Shown here piece by piece: positions 1 through 8,453 of a stretch of 64,000 nt of DNA. The stretch's first letter is position 1, and the number at the start of each line of letters is the position of its first letter. The notes beneath the pieces are model-generated. The model had not been told where the DNA came from and searched no databases. It worked only from the letters and a program-made list of their open reading frames with translations. Source of the DNA: JAMQPK01 sp963761975 (GTDB lineage: Bacteria; Acidobacteriota; Vicinamibacteria; Vicinamibacterales; JAMQPK01); NCBI GenBank assembly GCA_963761975.1, contig CAVXIR010000002.1:682001-746000 (forward strand). The letters are read 5' to 3'. The translations under genes were made by a program, and so were the position numbers.

Positions 1-2
1 AT

Positions 3-329
3 TCGCCAGTCGACCTTTTCGAGCTGGTCGTGCTGGCCGAACTGCGGCGGAGCGGTCTTTCTGTATCAAAAATGCGTCAGCTCGTCGAGACGCTTCGAAG
101 GAAATTCGGCATCCGGTTGTACGATGCCATCGGCGGGGGCGGCGCAATTACACTTCTGACCGACGGCAAAGACATCTACGCGCGTACGGACAACGGTCAA
201 TTCTTCAATCTCTTGCGCGCCCCCGGCCAGCCGCTGCTCGTCGTCGGCAACGACTTGAAGGAACTGAAGCTACACATGCGATCGAAGAACCGCCGAAAGA
301 GGAAAGACGTCCCGAGAAAATCTGCGTAG
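3..329 (+). CDS. MerR-like HTH protein, 5' end outside the window
   Basis: The reading frame is open from the left edge, so the true start lies outside the window; a GTG at 30 is only internal. The visible 108 residues begin with a helix-rich stretch (DLFELVVLAELRRSGLSVSKM) like the second half of a MerR-type winged helix. A beta-rich tail follows (LLTDGKDIYARTDNGQFF), as in the HTH partners of DUF433-type toxin-antitoxin pairs. It ends in a very basic tail (RSKNRRKRKDVPRKS). The Uma2-like gene starts 57 bp downstream on the same strand, so the two may be co-transcribed. Family assignment rests on pattern resemblance; a small DNA-binding antitoxin or regulator is the best guess. Confidence 0.5.
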   Translation, partial: SPVDLFELVVLAELRRSGLSVSKMRQLVETLRRKFGIRLYDAIGGGGAITLLTDGKDIYARTDNGQFFNLLRAPGQPLLVVGNDLKELKLHMRSKNRRKRKDVPRKSA

Positions 330-386
330 GAAAATCCCTGATTGTTTTTCTGGTCGGACGATGGCATCTTCGTTATGGGGACAACC

Positions 387-887
387 ATGGCCGACAGATT
401 CAGCTCGCCGCATCTTGCTTACAAAAATAGCAGGCGGCTGTCTTCGTCTCTGGCGATCGGCCATGACTCGGTCGTCCGTCGCTTGCACACGGCGTTGAAC
501 GCGCACATCACATCCAGGTCGCTCGGCACGTTGTCGGCGAACATCGAGATCGTGCTCGACCAGCACGAAGGTCTCGTGCTGCAGCCCGACATCACCTTCA
601 TTGTCAGCGGGCGCGAATTCATCATCAGCGATCGCGTCTGCGGCGCGCCCGATATGGTGCTCGAGGTGACGTCGCCGTTCGAGCACTCAGGCGAGTTGGA
701 AAAACGTGTCGCATGGTTTTCTCTTTATGGCGTGCGTGAGTACTGGCTGGTGCAGCCCGAAGAGGACATCGCGATTCTCGAGCTCGCGCACGGCGGCGTG
801 CGCCGCCGCACGCTGATCGACGACATCACGCCTATCTGCTCGCCACTGTTGCCGGATTTCGATCGCTGTCTGGCCGAGCTCATCTAA
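387..887 (+). CDS. Uma2 family (DUF820) putative PD-(D/E)XK endonuclease
   Basis: This 166-residue protein has the Uma2 pattern. A proline-aspartate pair (LQPDITFI, about residue 69) is followed by DMVLEVTSP (about 90-98), then a lysine (LEKRVAWFSLYGV) and EYWLVQPEE. In this family the Asp, Glu and Lys form a restriction-endonuclease-like metal site. In-frame starts exist at TTG 342, ATG 375 and ATG 387; ATG 387 is preferred because GGGGA precedes it by 6-7 nt and the product then begins as typical Uma2 proteins do. The physiological role of Uma2 proteins is unclear. Pairing with an upstream HTH protein suggests a mobile or toxin-antitoxin-like pair, which is inference. Confidence 0.75.
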   Translation: MADRFSSPHLAYKNSRRLSSSLAIGHDSVVRRLHTALNAHITSRSLGTLSANIEIVLDQHEGLVLQPDITFIVSGREFIISDRVCGAPDMVLEVTSPFEHSGELEKRVAWFSLYGVREYWLVQPEEDIAILELAHGGVRRRTLIDDITPICSPLLPDFDRCLAELI

Positions 888-930
888 GATCTAAAGTTCT
901 ATAGATCTCTAGATCTTTAGATCTCTAGAT
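887..930. repeat. Cluster of four AGATCT hexamers
   Basis: Four copies of the palindrome AGATCT lie at 887-892, 903-908, 911-916 and 919-924, followed by CTAGAT. The cluster starts at the last base of the Uma2 stop codon and fills the gap to the convergent BMC gene. It is far more AT-rich than its surroundings. It may act as a bidirectional terminator or be a repeat scar. Confidence 0.6.
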
Positions 931-933
931 GAA

Positions 934-1251
934 CTAGCTGATAGGGAAGATTTTTTCCAGGTCGTCTGCAGGGCGTGGAATGACGTGTACTCCGACGAGC
1001 TCGCCAACGCGCCTGGCGGCGGCTGCGCCTGCGTCTGTGGCCGCTTTCACCGATGCCACATCGCCGCGCACGATCGCCGTGACGAGTCCCGCATCGACTT
1101 TCTGCCACCCGACGAAGACGACGTTTGCCGCCTTGACCATGGCGTCGGTCGCTTCGACCATGCCGACAAAGCCGCGCGTTTCGATGAGCCCGAGCGCGTC
1201 GCCGAGCTCGGATCTCGAGGGCTGGTTATTCTTTGGGCGATCAGCGGTCAT
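934..1251 (-). CDS. Bacterial microcompartment shell protein, BMC-H (EutM/PduA type)
   Basis: A single BMC domain of about 105 residues. Visible family signatures are ALGLIETRGFVGMVEATDAM near the N terminus, then VGWQKVDAGLVTAIVRGDV, and the AAARRVGELVGVHVIPRP strand-helix end. Such proteins form hexameric tiles of the polyhedral shell enclosing metabolic pathways. The start is placed at ATG 1251 (MTADRPKNNQ); an upstream in-frame start at 1302 would add 17 residues that do not fit the family. No other shell gene (BMC-T or pentameric BMV) and no recognisable encapsulated signature enzyme lies within the window. The aldehyde dehydrogenase at 8.4-10.0 kb is too far away, and too clearly of the proline-catabolic type, to be assigned as cargo. 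Confidence 0.88.
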   Translation of the reverse strand: MTADRPKNNQPSRSELGDALGLIETRGFVGMVEATDAMVKAANVVFVGWQKVDAGLVTAIVRGDVASVKAATDAGAAAARRVGELVGVHVIPRPADDLEKIFPIS

Positions 1252-1304
1252 TGAGTGGTTCGGCCAAAAAGGAAAGACGTCAAAGCTGGCCCATGCTATC
1301 ACGG

Positions 1305-3086
1305 TTATCTTTGCGCCATTTCGAGATTCAGGTTCAGCGTCTGTCCTTCGGCGAGCGAGAAGCTCTCGGCGCCCGTGCGCAGTTGCTCGAGCAAAGCCGG
1401 ATCGTTCTGCAATCCGTTCTCAAGCGCGGGCACGACGGCGGCGAGGTAACGGCCGGGCGGCAAGCCCTTGATCGTGAAGGCGCCGCTCTGGTTCGGCCGG
1501 GTCGTCTGCACGTGACGCGACTGCGCGCCCCAGAGTTTGCTGTCTTCGGGAAACGCGACGAGCACGTAGTCCGAAACCGGCTGGCCGCGCGAATCCCTAA
1601 CGGTGCCCGCAATCTCGGTCATGCGATTGCTCAGCGTAATCACGATGCCGCCGACGCTGGTGCCTGACTTGAAGTCGAACGCTGTGTCGGTAATGTCGGT
1701 ACCTTCTACCGTGACGCTCTTCAGTACCCAGCCGGTCGGTGCCCCCTGCACACGAATCACAGTCGGGCCTGCAACACCGCGCAGCTCGAACGTTCCGTCC
1801 TGATTGACGCGTCCACCCCCAAGCGCCCGCGCCGCGACGAGCATCGTCAACGGCGACGATCCGCCCGCTGACGGGGTCGCGATGATCTGCATATTGGATT
1901 TCGGCGGGCTTTGTCCCCCCTGAAAGGCGACCCGGCCCGACACCGTGACGCCGGCGGTCGTCACGACCGTGAGATTGTCGATGTCGCCCGAGACGCTCAA
2001 AGGCATCGACGCGAACTCGAGCTGCGACAGATTGATGTCCTGCATGTTGCGGATGTTCTGCGGCCGTTGCTGGACGTCGAGGGTGTACTCTCCGGGCGGC
2101 ACACCGGTCAGCTGAAAGGTCCCGTCAGCACGAACTTGATTGCCGCCGCCGACTGCCGCACGCAGCACGTTGACCCCGGTCGTTCCGCGCGGGCGAAGCA
2201 TCACCATCCCACCTGTCAGCGGACGGCCGTCGGAGCTCATGACGATTCCCGCAATGCGCGAAAGACGGGCGGGCACCAGCGGGAATGCGACGGAGGTCAG
2301 CTCCTGGCCGAGCGTCACCGTCACCGCCTGCGCCTGGCCGGCGTCAATGACGCCAGGGTAATAGGTACCGGGATACCCCATGGGATCGGGCTCGCCGGCG
2401 TCCGGGCGATCCAGGTTCTGTCGCAGCGATGCTCGGACGACGTATTCGCCGGGCATCAACCCGAAGATTCGGTACTGCCCCAGATCGTCTGTCTGGGCGA
2501 CCCGTCCGGAGTTCACCAGCTGGCGAGCTCCATTGACGAATTGATACCGCATCGCCTGCACCTGCACGTCCGTCATGGGATCGCCGAACTCGTCTGTGAT
2601 ACGTCCCGTAATGACGCTGCCACGCGGCAGGCTGAAGTCGATTTTCTCGACCGCCTGGCCGTTCGCGATGTCGAGCGGCTTTCCGCTTTCGAACGGCCGC
2701 GCCTGTCCGTATTCGAGCGCCACGTAGCCGGCGCGATTGACGAACAGACGATATCGCCCGGCAGGGAGGTTCAGCAGCTCGTACCGACCGTCACTATCGG
2801 TCGTTACGACGCGATTGAGCCGAGCCTCGGTTGACGTCACGCGGATTTGTGCGCGGCGGATTGGGGTGCCAGTATCGGCCGCGACGATCCGGCCCGTGAT
2901 TTTCGCCGTGCCGGTCGCGGGGGGCTGAGTCGTGTCACGCGGCGGCATGCCCAGCCGGCCTCGACCGCCTGGCCCGCCCGGAAATGGCATCTGCCCGCCG
3001 CGGCCAACGGGTCCGGGCTCCTGCGCCGCCAATATCGAGACGGCGACAAAGGGCAACAGAATCGTAATCAGTCGAGTCGGCGTCAT
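1305..3086 (-). CDS. Exported carboxypeptidase-regulatory-like domain protein (paralogue 1)
   Basis: A 593-residue exported protein with a Sec signal peptide (MTPTRLITILLPFVAVSILA, then AQEP) and a Gly/Pro-rich linker. Several immunoglobulin-like beta-sandwich units follow, of the carboxypeptidase regulatory or transthyretin-like type. Their hallmarks are seen as GRIVAADTGTPIRRAQI, DSDGRYELLNLPAGRYRLF and GRITDEFGDP. These units are non-enzymatic and in this phylum often belong to large outer-membrane or cell-surface proteins. It has the same architecture as the three genes that follow at 3.1-8.4 kb and reads in the same direction. No ligand or partner can be named from the sequence. Confidence 0.8.
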   Translation of the reverse strand: MTPTRLITILLPFVAVSILAAQEPGPVGRGGQMPFPGGPGGRGRLGMPPRDTTQPPATGTAKITGRIVAADTGTPIRRAQIRVTSTEARLNRVVTTDSDGRYELLNLPAGRYRLFVNRAGYVALEYGQARPFESGKPLDIANGQAVEKIDFSLPRGSVITGRITDEFGDPMTDVQVQAMRYQFVNGARQLVNSGRVAQTDDLGQYRIFGLMPGEYVVRASLRQNLDRPDAGEPDPMGYPGTYYPGVIDAGQAQAVTVTLGQELTSVAFPLVPARLSRIAGIVMSSDGRPLTGGMVMLRPRGTTGVNVLRAAVGGGNQVRADGTFQLTGVPPGEYTLDVQQRPQNIRNMQDINLSQLEFASMPLSVSGDIDNLTVVTTAGVTVSGRVAFQGGQSPPKSNMQIIATPSAGGSSPLTMLVAARALGGGRVNQDGTFELRGVAGPTVIRVQGAPTGWVLKSVTVEGTDITDTAFDFKSGTSVGGIVITLSNRMTEIAGTVRDSRGQPVSDYVLVAFPEDSKLWGAQSRHVQTTRPNQSGAFTIKGLPPGRYLAAVVPALENGLQNDPALLEQLRTGAESFSLAEGQTLNLNLEMAQR

Positions 3087-3143
3087 ACCCGTGCTTCTTC
3101 GTGTCTTCGTGTCTTCGTGGTTTCGTGTCTTCGTGGTACTACG
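3087..3143. repeat. TTCGTG-type tandem repeat spacer
   Basis: The spacer between paralogues 1 and 2 consists of imperfect repeats of TCTTCGTG (CTTCGTGTCTTCGTGTCTTC and so on) and ends in a segment that recurs, slightly changed, at 4.89-4.93 kb. The match continues into the 3' ends of the flanking genes, so it was probably copied together with the gene. Confidence 0.7.
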
Positions 3144-4820
3144 TTACTCGATCAGCGTAAGTTCAAGCTTCGTGGTCTGGCCGGGCGACAAATGGAACGG
3201 CGTCGCGCGATCCCGGATGGCTTCGCGAAATGCCCGGTCCCACTGTGAGTCCTGATTCACCGCTTCAAAAGCCGCCGCGAGATAGTCGCCAGCTGGAAGG
3301 TTGTTGATGCGGAACGTTCCATCAGCTTGAGGTGAGAGAAGCCTGAGGAACCTGCCCGGGACCGCGCCCTCTGGAGCATTGCTCGGAAAAACGACGACGG
3401 CATAACGGTTGGCCGGTTTGCCGAGAGCATCGGCTACTGTCCCAATCAATTCCTGCCTCTTATCAGTCATTACGATTTCAAGGTCCTTGATATTTCCTCG
3501 GCTCGAGTCGTAGGGCACGTCAGTGATGTCGACGCCGTTGAGCATCACAGATTTCACTGCCCAGCCAGGCTGGAAAACGCTGAAGAGCATCATTCCGTAT
3601 CCGCCCTTCATCGTGAAGGTGCCGTCTTGAGCAATCCCACCGTTGGTTTCATCGGACGCCGGCGGCCGCATTCCAGGGCGCCCATCGACAATTTCCGCAC
3701 GTACCCAGACCTTTGGCGGCATTACTGGGGCTGAGGCCGCCCCTTCGTAAATCACGCGGCCAGCCACGGTAAGGCCGGAGCTTGTCGTGATCACGAGTCC
3801 GGTGAGATCTTCAGTGCCTATAGAAAGCTTGATGGACGCGAATTCAGTCTGCTTGAAGAAGTCTGGCATCCCGCCCATACCGGTGCGGCTGACATCGAGG
3901 ATGTAATCGCTGGGCGCGATCCCTGAGAGCTCGAACCGGCCGGACGCATCCTCGACACGTTCCACCTTCCCGAACTCTGCCGCGTCCGTCCTGAGTGCGA
4001 GGCGTGCGTTCTGAAGGGGAGTGCCGTCAGACGCGCGAATGTGCCCCGATATCCTCACCAGGCGCCGTTCCTGCATCGAGAAGCTGGCGTTGACCTGTTC
4101 GCTCAAGCCAATTTTGAAGCGGCCCGCCTCGTGTCGATTGGTTGTGCCCGGATAGTAGGTCGTGACGAGATTGTTGCCGGACTCGTTACTCTGAAATTCC
4201 GCAGCGAGCAGATGGATCCCCGGCGATAGTCCGGCAACACGAAAGTTCCCACGATCATCGCTCTGGCTCTGCATCGCCGTGTAACGACTGAGGCGATCGC
4301 CGTTCGGCTGGTGGGTCACTCGAAGAGCGATTAACCCGATCCCCGCGAGTGGTTCGCCGCTTTCATCTGTGAGGCGCCCCGTGATCACGCCGCCGCGCGG
4401 CAGAACGAAGTCGAGTCGGTCAGTCGCCGCAGACGGCACCGTCCACATCTGGACACGCTCGAGCGGATGCTTTTGCCCAGCACGCATCTGGATGAACCCA
4501 GGTCGCGAAGCAAAGATCATGTACGCACCCGGAACCACATCGTTGAAGCGATACCGGCCTTGACGATCGGTGACAGCGGTCCTATTGATGTTTGCCGTTG
4601 TCCTTCCGCTTCCACTGATGCGCACGTTCGCGCCGCGCAGAGGCGCTCCTGTGTCTGCTGCGATGACGCGTCCTTCGATCGTCGAGAATGCGTCGGTCGT
4701 GTCGGGTTTTGCCGGCGGCGCGACGCCGGGTAGAGGCGTGCCGATTGGCGTCTTTGGCGCCGGAGCCTGTGCCGCCACGCTGATCGAACAGCACAGCAGC
4801 AAGAACGGAAGTCGAGTCAT
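3144..4820 (-). CDS. Exported carboxypeptidase-regulatory-like domain protein (paralogue 2)
   Basis: 558 residues with a Sec signal (MTRLPFLLLCCSISVAAQA), a proline-rich linker, then repeated beta-sandwich units. Examples are EGRVIAADTGAPLRGANVRI, DRQGRYRFNDVVPGAYMIF, GRLTDESGEPLAGI and DRGNFRVAGLSPGIHLL. The C terminus (PFHLSPGQTTKLELTLIE) matches the broken paralogue at 4.9-6.6 kb closely, so these two are the most recent duplicates in the array. It probably shares transcription with the neighbouring paralogues. It has no enzymatic motif; a surface or periplasmic binding or structural role is inferred. Confidence 0.8.
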   Translation of the reverse strand: MTRLPFLLLCCSISVAAQAPAPKTPIGTPLPGVAPPAKPDTTDAFSTIEGRVIAADTGAPLRGANVRISGSGRTTANINRTAVTDRQGRYRFNDVVPGAYMIFASRPGFIQMRAGQKHPLERVQMWTVPSAATDRLDFVLPRGGVITGRLTDESGEPLAGIGLIALRVTHQPNGDRLSRYTAMQSQSDDRGNFRVAGLSPGIHLLAAEFQSNESGNNLVTTYYPGTTNRHEAGRFKIGLSEQVNASFSMQERRLVRISGHIRASDGTPLQNARLALRTDAAEFGKVERVEDASGRFELSGIAPSDYILDVSRTGMGGMPDFFKQTEFASIKLSIGTEDLTGLVITTSSGLTVAGRVIYEGAASAPVMPPKVWVRAEIVDGRPGMRPPASDETNGGIAQDGTFTMKGGYGMMLFSVFQPGWAVKSVMLNGVDITDVPYDSSRGNIKDLEIVMTDKRQELIGTVADALGKPANRYAVVVFPSNAPEGAVPGRFLRLLSPQADGTFRINNLPAGDYLAAAFEAVNQDSQWDRAFREAIRDRATPFHLSPGQTTKLELTLIE

Positions 4821-4915
4821 TCGGCCAGCCTCAGATGAACGTTGCCTCGCGTCATCGTGCTTCGAGTCGCCGTGCCTTTGTGTCGTCGTGCCTTCGTGTC
4901 TTCGTGGTACTACGT
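4821..4915. repeat. TTCGTG-type tandem repeat spacer, second copy
   Basis: The spacer between paralogues 2 and 3 contains GTGCCTTTGTGTCGTCGTGC and CTTCGTGTCTTCGTGGTACT-like units, close to the 3087-3143 spacer. Its right end continues into the conserved 3' end of paralogue 3, consistent with segmental duplication of gene plus spacer. Confidence 0.65.
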
Positions 4916-6611
4916 TTACTCGATCAGCGAAAGTTCAAGCGTCGTTGTTTGCCCAGGCAACAGATGAAACGGCGTCGCGCGAGGTTTGAGGGCTTCGCGA
5001 AAGTCCGGGTCGTACTGCGCATCCTGGGGTGGCGAGGCGAGAGCCACCGCGAGATAGTCACCGGGCGGCAGGTTCGAGATGCGAAACGTACCGTCCGATT
5101 CATACTGCCCGCTGTTGGAAATGAAGCGGCCAGGTGCGGCCCCTTCCTTCAGGACGCTTGGAAACACGAGGACCCTGTAACGGTCCGGCGGCTTACCCAT
5201 CGCGTTGATGACCCTCCCGGTCAGCTCCTGACGCTCATCGGTCACGACGATCTCGAGCCTGTCGGTGCCGCCGCGACGGGTTGCGTCGTACGGCAGGTCG
5301 GTAATTTCTTCCCCATCGAGCATCACCGACTTGAGCTGCCACCCCGAGAACCAGGTCCTGAACAAAACTTTTCCGTACGTGGTAATCGTGAAGCGCCCGT
5401 CATCGGCGATGAGGCCGTTGTTCTCATCCCTTGGGTACGGCCACAAGTACGGCCCGTCGGTGCGGTTCACGCTTACACGTGCTTTCTCCGCTGTCGTGTT
5501 CCGCACGGCATTGCCGGCGTAAATGACGCGTCCGCTGATAGGCGTGCCGAAACCTGTTGTAATCAGCAGCCCGGTGATGTTCTCATCGCCCACCTCGATC
5601 GGCACCGATGCAAACTCGGTCGGTTTCGAGAAGGCGGCCATGGAGTCGCCGGCTGTGCTCACTTCGAGCGTGTACCGATCCTGGCGACACCCCCTCGAAC
5701 TCGAATGTGCCAGCAGCCTTGCTCTGGCCACCCTTCGTCCCGACTGACGTCTCCGTCCTGAGAGCCACGCGATAGTTCTGAAGCGGCACACCCTTTGACG
5801 ACCGCACCTGACCGGTGACGCGCACCTGACGTGTCATCATCATGGAAAAGCTGGCAGTCACATGTTCGCTGAGGCCAATGCGGAATCGGCGAGCTTCGTT
5901 CAGATTCTTGGTTCCTGGATAGTAGGTGGTTGCATAACCTTCACCCACCACATTGTTTTGAAAGTCGGCAGCAACGACATACGTCCCCGGGCTCAGGCCG
6001 GGGATGCGGAACTCGCCGCGGTCGTCCGTAATACCGCGGAAGGGCATGGGATACCACGGGCGTAGTTGTGTGCCGGAGCCGGAGTGATGAACGCGAAGCG
6101 TTGTGACCTGGATTCCGACGAGCGGCTCGCCTGCATCGTCCGTGAGTCGGCCGGAGATTACGCTGCCGCGAGGTAGAGCGAAATCGAGCTGCTGGATCTG
6201 TCCGGCAGTCACCTCCCAGAAGTCTCCTCGTTCGTTCGGATACTTTTGATTGGCGTACATGTCCAGAAAGGCTGGTCGCGAGGCATGAATTTGATAGCGA
6301 CCCGGCGGGAGGCCGTCAAAGCGATAGCGCCCCTCTCTATTGGTCATGGCTGTGCGATGAACGTCGCTGGTTGCACGACCCATTCCCTGGAGCTCGACTC
6401 TCGCGCCTCGAATTGCGCTGCCCGCATCTGCCGTCGTGACACGCCCGTGAAGTGTGGCAGGAGCGTCGGGCGCCGGAGGTTTCGCCGCCGGTGCGAGGCC
6501 GGGCTGGGATGTGCCTCCTGGTACCTGCGGCACGGGAGTTTGCCCAGTGACGGCCAATGTGCAGCACAGTAGCGAGATGAAGACACGAGCCGGGAATCGC
6601 GCGCGATTCAT
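4916..6611 (-). pseudogene. Frameshifted carboxypeptidase-regulatory-like domain protein (paralogue 3)
   Basis: Two overlapping minus frames together make one paralogue of about 564 residues. The 5' part (6611 to about 5690) starts MNRARFPARVFISLLCCTLA and keeps homology up to AGTFEFEGVSPG. The 3' part (from about 5685 to 4916) resumes with DRYTLEVSTAGDSMAAFSKP and ends LELSLIE. The break is a 1- or 2-nt indel near 5680-5690 (CCAGGATCGG in the coding sense, where P-G-D-R is expected). Sequence on both sides is otherwise intact, so this is a very recent mutation, an assembly error or a phase-variable site. I found no obvious homopolymer there. Confidence 0.8.
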
Positions 6612-6623
6612 GATTTGCGCAAC

Positions 6624-8354
6624 CTACGGCATCAGTTGGAGCTCGATCGTCGACGCTTGCCCTTCCAGAAGGCGGAACCTTTTTGCCGACGGCTCAACCT
6701 GCTTCCGGAATGCCGGATCCCACTGGCGGCCTTGCTCGAGCGATTCGACGGCGACGGCGAAATAATCACCTGGCGGTAGACCTTTCGTTTCGAATCGTCC
6801 TTGCTGATCCGGACGCGCGACGCGTAAATAACGGGCGTTCACAGAAGGGTCCCTTGGCGTGTCCGGGAAGATCACGACGGTATAGTCGCTGATTGGTCCC
6901 TGTGCAGTCCTCACTGTCCCCGATAACGTCGTCTGCTTGTCGGTCAGTACGATCTCAACCCCTGTGACACTGCCGACCGCTGAAATATCGAGTGGAGTCT
7001 CGGTGATGTTGGCGCCGTTGAACGTCACGGACTTGACCGACCACCCGAGAGGTGGAGGGCCGAACCCCGCTACTCCCGGCGCGAAAAGGACCCGGCCAAA
7101 GGCGCCCCTGATTTCGAATTGGCCGCTCTGATCGATCGTGCCCGTGGTGTTGTCGAGAACGCGGAACGGCGCCGCGCCGAAGGGATCTCCGGGACTCAGC
7201 ACAATACGGGCAGGTTTTGGTGTTGATGTTCCCTCGAAGATCACGCGGCCGGAAATCGTTGCACCAGGACTGGTCGTGATGACGAGCCCATTGACGTCGC
7301 TGCCATCGGCCGTGACGGGAACCGACGCACCCTCCGCCTCGGTCGTGCCGGGACGCGGGATGACCTCGATCCAATGATCGCCTGGCGGAACGTTTCCAAT
7401 GGTGAAACTTCCGTCAGCACCCATGCCCGCCGCAGTGCGCATGCCGAAGCCGCCTCCAGATCGTGTACGCAGGCCGAGCATGGCGTTCGTCACAGGTTTC
7501 CCGGTCGAGCTGCGCACGGTGCCGCTGATTTTCGTCATACGCCCCGTGACCATGGCGAACGATGCCTGGGCTTCTTCGGCGATGCCCACGGTGACCTGCT
7601 GGGCCTGTTCCGTATCGACTGTGCCCGGATAGTACGTGATGCCGTGGCCGTCGTAGTCTGAAGCCGCCATTCCCGCACCGGGCATCATCACCATCGATTC
7701 GGACGGGTTTGCGCTGACGATGTATGCGCCGGGCATGAGCCCGTAGAGCCGAAATTCGCCGAGATCGTTGGTGACAACGTTGAAGAAGCCGGTGCCGGCA
7801 GGAGCAAGCTGCCTCTGGCCGTTCGGCAGGTATTGATGCCGCATCGCCTGCATCCGAATGCCTGCGAGTGGCTCGCCATGCTCGTCGGTGATGCGCCCTG
7901 CGATGACGCCCCCGCGCGGGAGTGCGAAATCGATCTTCTCGACGGTCTGCGCTTCGCCGACATCGAGCGGTCGGCCCGACTCGAACGGCCGCCGCTGTCC
8001 GAACTGGAGGGAGACGTATCCGTTCCGCGTCACGAAAACGTTGTAGCGGCCGGCCGGCAGCTCCGCGACCTCGTATCGGCCTTCGGCGTCTGTGTTGACG
8101 CTCTTGTTGATTCGGAGCTCATTCGACGAAACTCGTATCGTTGCCCGTCGCAAGGGAGTGCCGGTATCGGCTGATACGATGCGTCCGCGAATGCGGGCTG
8201 TGCCGGTGGGAGTAGCTGAGTTGTCACGCGCCGGCAGCTGTGCGCGAGGAGCGGCAGGTCCGGGCATCGGAGCACCCTGCGGGAGCGGGGGTACCTGTGC
8301 GACGACGATGACGGGGACGAGAAGGACGCCGATCGCGAGACCCAGGGAGCGCAT
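6624..8354 (-). CDS. Exported carboxypeptidase-regulatory-like domain protein (paralogue 4)
   Basis: 576 residues beginning MRSLGLAIGVLLVPVIVVAQ, a Sec signal. The ATG at 8354 is chosen over an upstream in-frame start at 8378 because GGGAGG sits 5 nt before it. The repeated units include RGRIVSADTGTPLRRATIRV, DAEGRYEVAELPAGRYNVF, GRITDEHGEPLAGIRMQAM and GTVRSSTGKPV. It is closest to paralogue 1, so the four genes form two similar pairs. As the first gene of the minus-strand array it probably carries the array's promoter; a palindrome (8368-8393) sits just upstream of its ribosome binding site. Confidence 0.8.
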   Translation of the reverse strand: MRSLGLAIGVLLVPVIVVAQVPPLPQGAPMPGPAAPRAQLPARDNSATPTGTARIRGRIVSADTGTPLRRATIRVSSNELRINKSVNTDAEGRYEVAELPAGRYNVFVTRNGYVSLQFGQRRPFESGRPLDVGEAQTVEKIDFALPRGGVIAGRITDEHGEPLAGIRMQAMRHQYLPNGQRQLAPAGTGFFNVVTNDLGEFRLYGLMPGAYIVSANPSESMVMMPGAGMAASDYDGHGITYYPGTVDTEQAQQVTVGIAEEAQASFAMVTGRMTKISGTVRSSTGKPVTNAMLGLRTRSGGGFGMRTAAGMGADGSFTIGNVPPGDHWIEVIPRPGTTEAEGASVPVTADGSDVNGLVITTSPGATISGRVIFEGTSTPKPARIVLSPGDPFGAAPFRVLDNTTGTIDQSGQFEIRGAFGRVLFAPGVAGFGPPPLGWSVKSVTFNGANITETPLDISAVGSVTGVEIVLTDKQTTLSGTVRTAQGPISDYTVVIFPDTPRDPSVNARYLRVARPDQQGRFETKGLPPGDYFAVAVESLEQGRQWDPAFRKQVEPSAKRFRLLEGQASTIELQLMP

Positions 8355-8367
8355 GTGACCTCCCTCT

Positions 8368-8393
8368 GGCGGGTCCAAAGGACCCGCCCTACT
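8368..8393 (-). repeat. GTAGGGC-headed hairpin (REP-like), copy 1
   Basis: Perfect 9-bp inverted repeat GGCGGGTCC/GGACCCGCC around AAA. On the minus strand it carries the head GTAGGGC seen in front of the hairpins at 36.25 and 57.04 kb. It lies 14 nt upstream of the chosen start of paralogue 4, in its likely 5' untranslated region. Confidence 0.6.
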
Positions 8394-8453
8394 GTACGAA
8401 GCAGTGGGGCCAGCCCTTAGCCCTCAGCCTCAGTCCTGACGTGAATCATGCAA

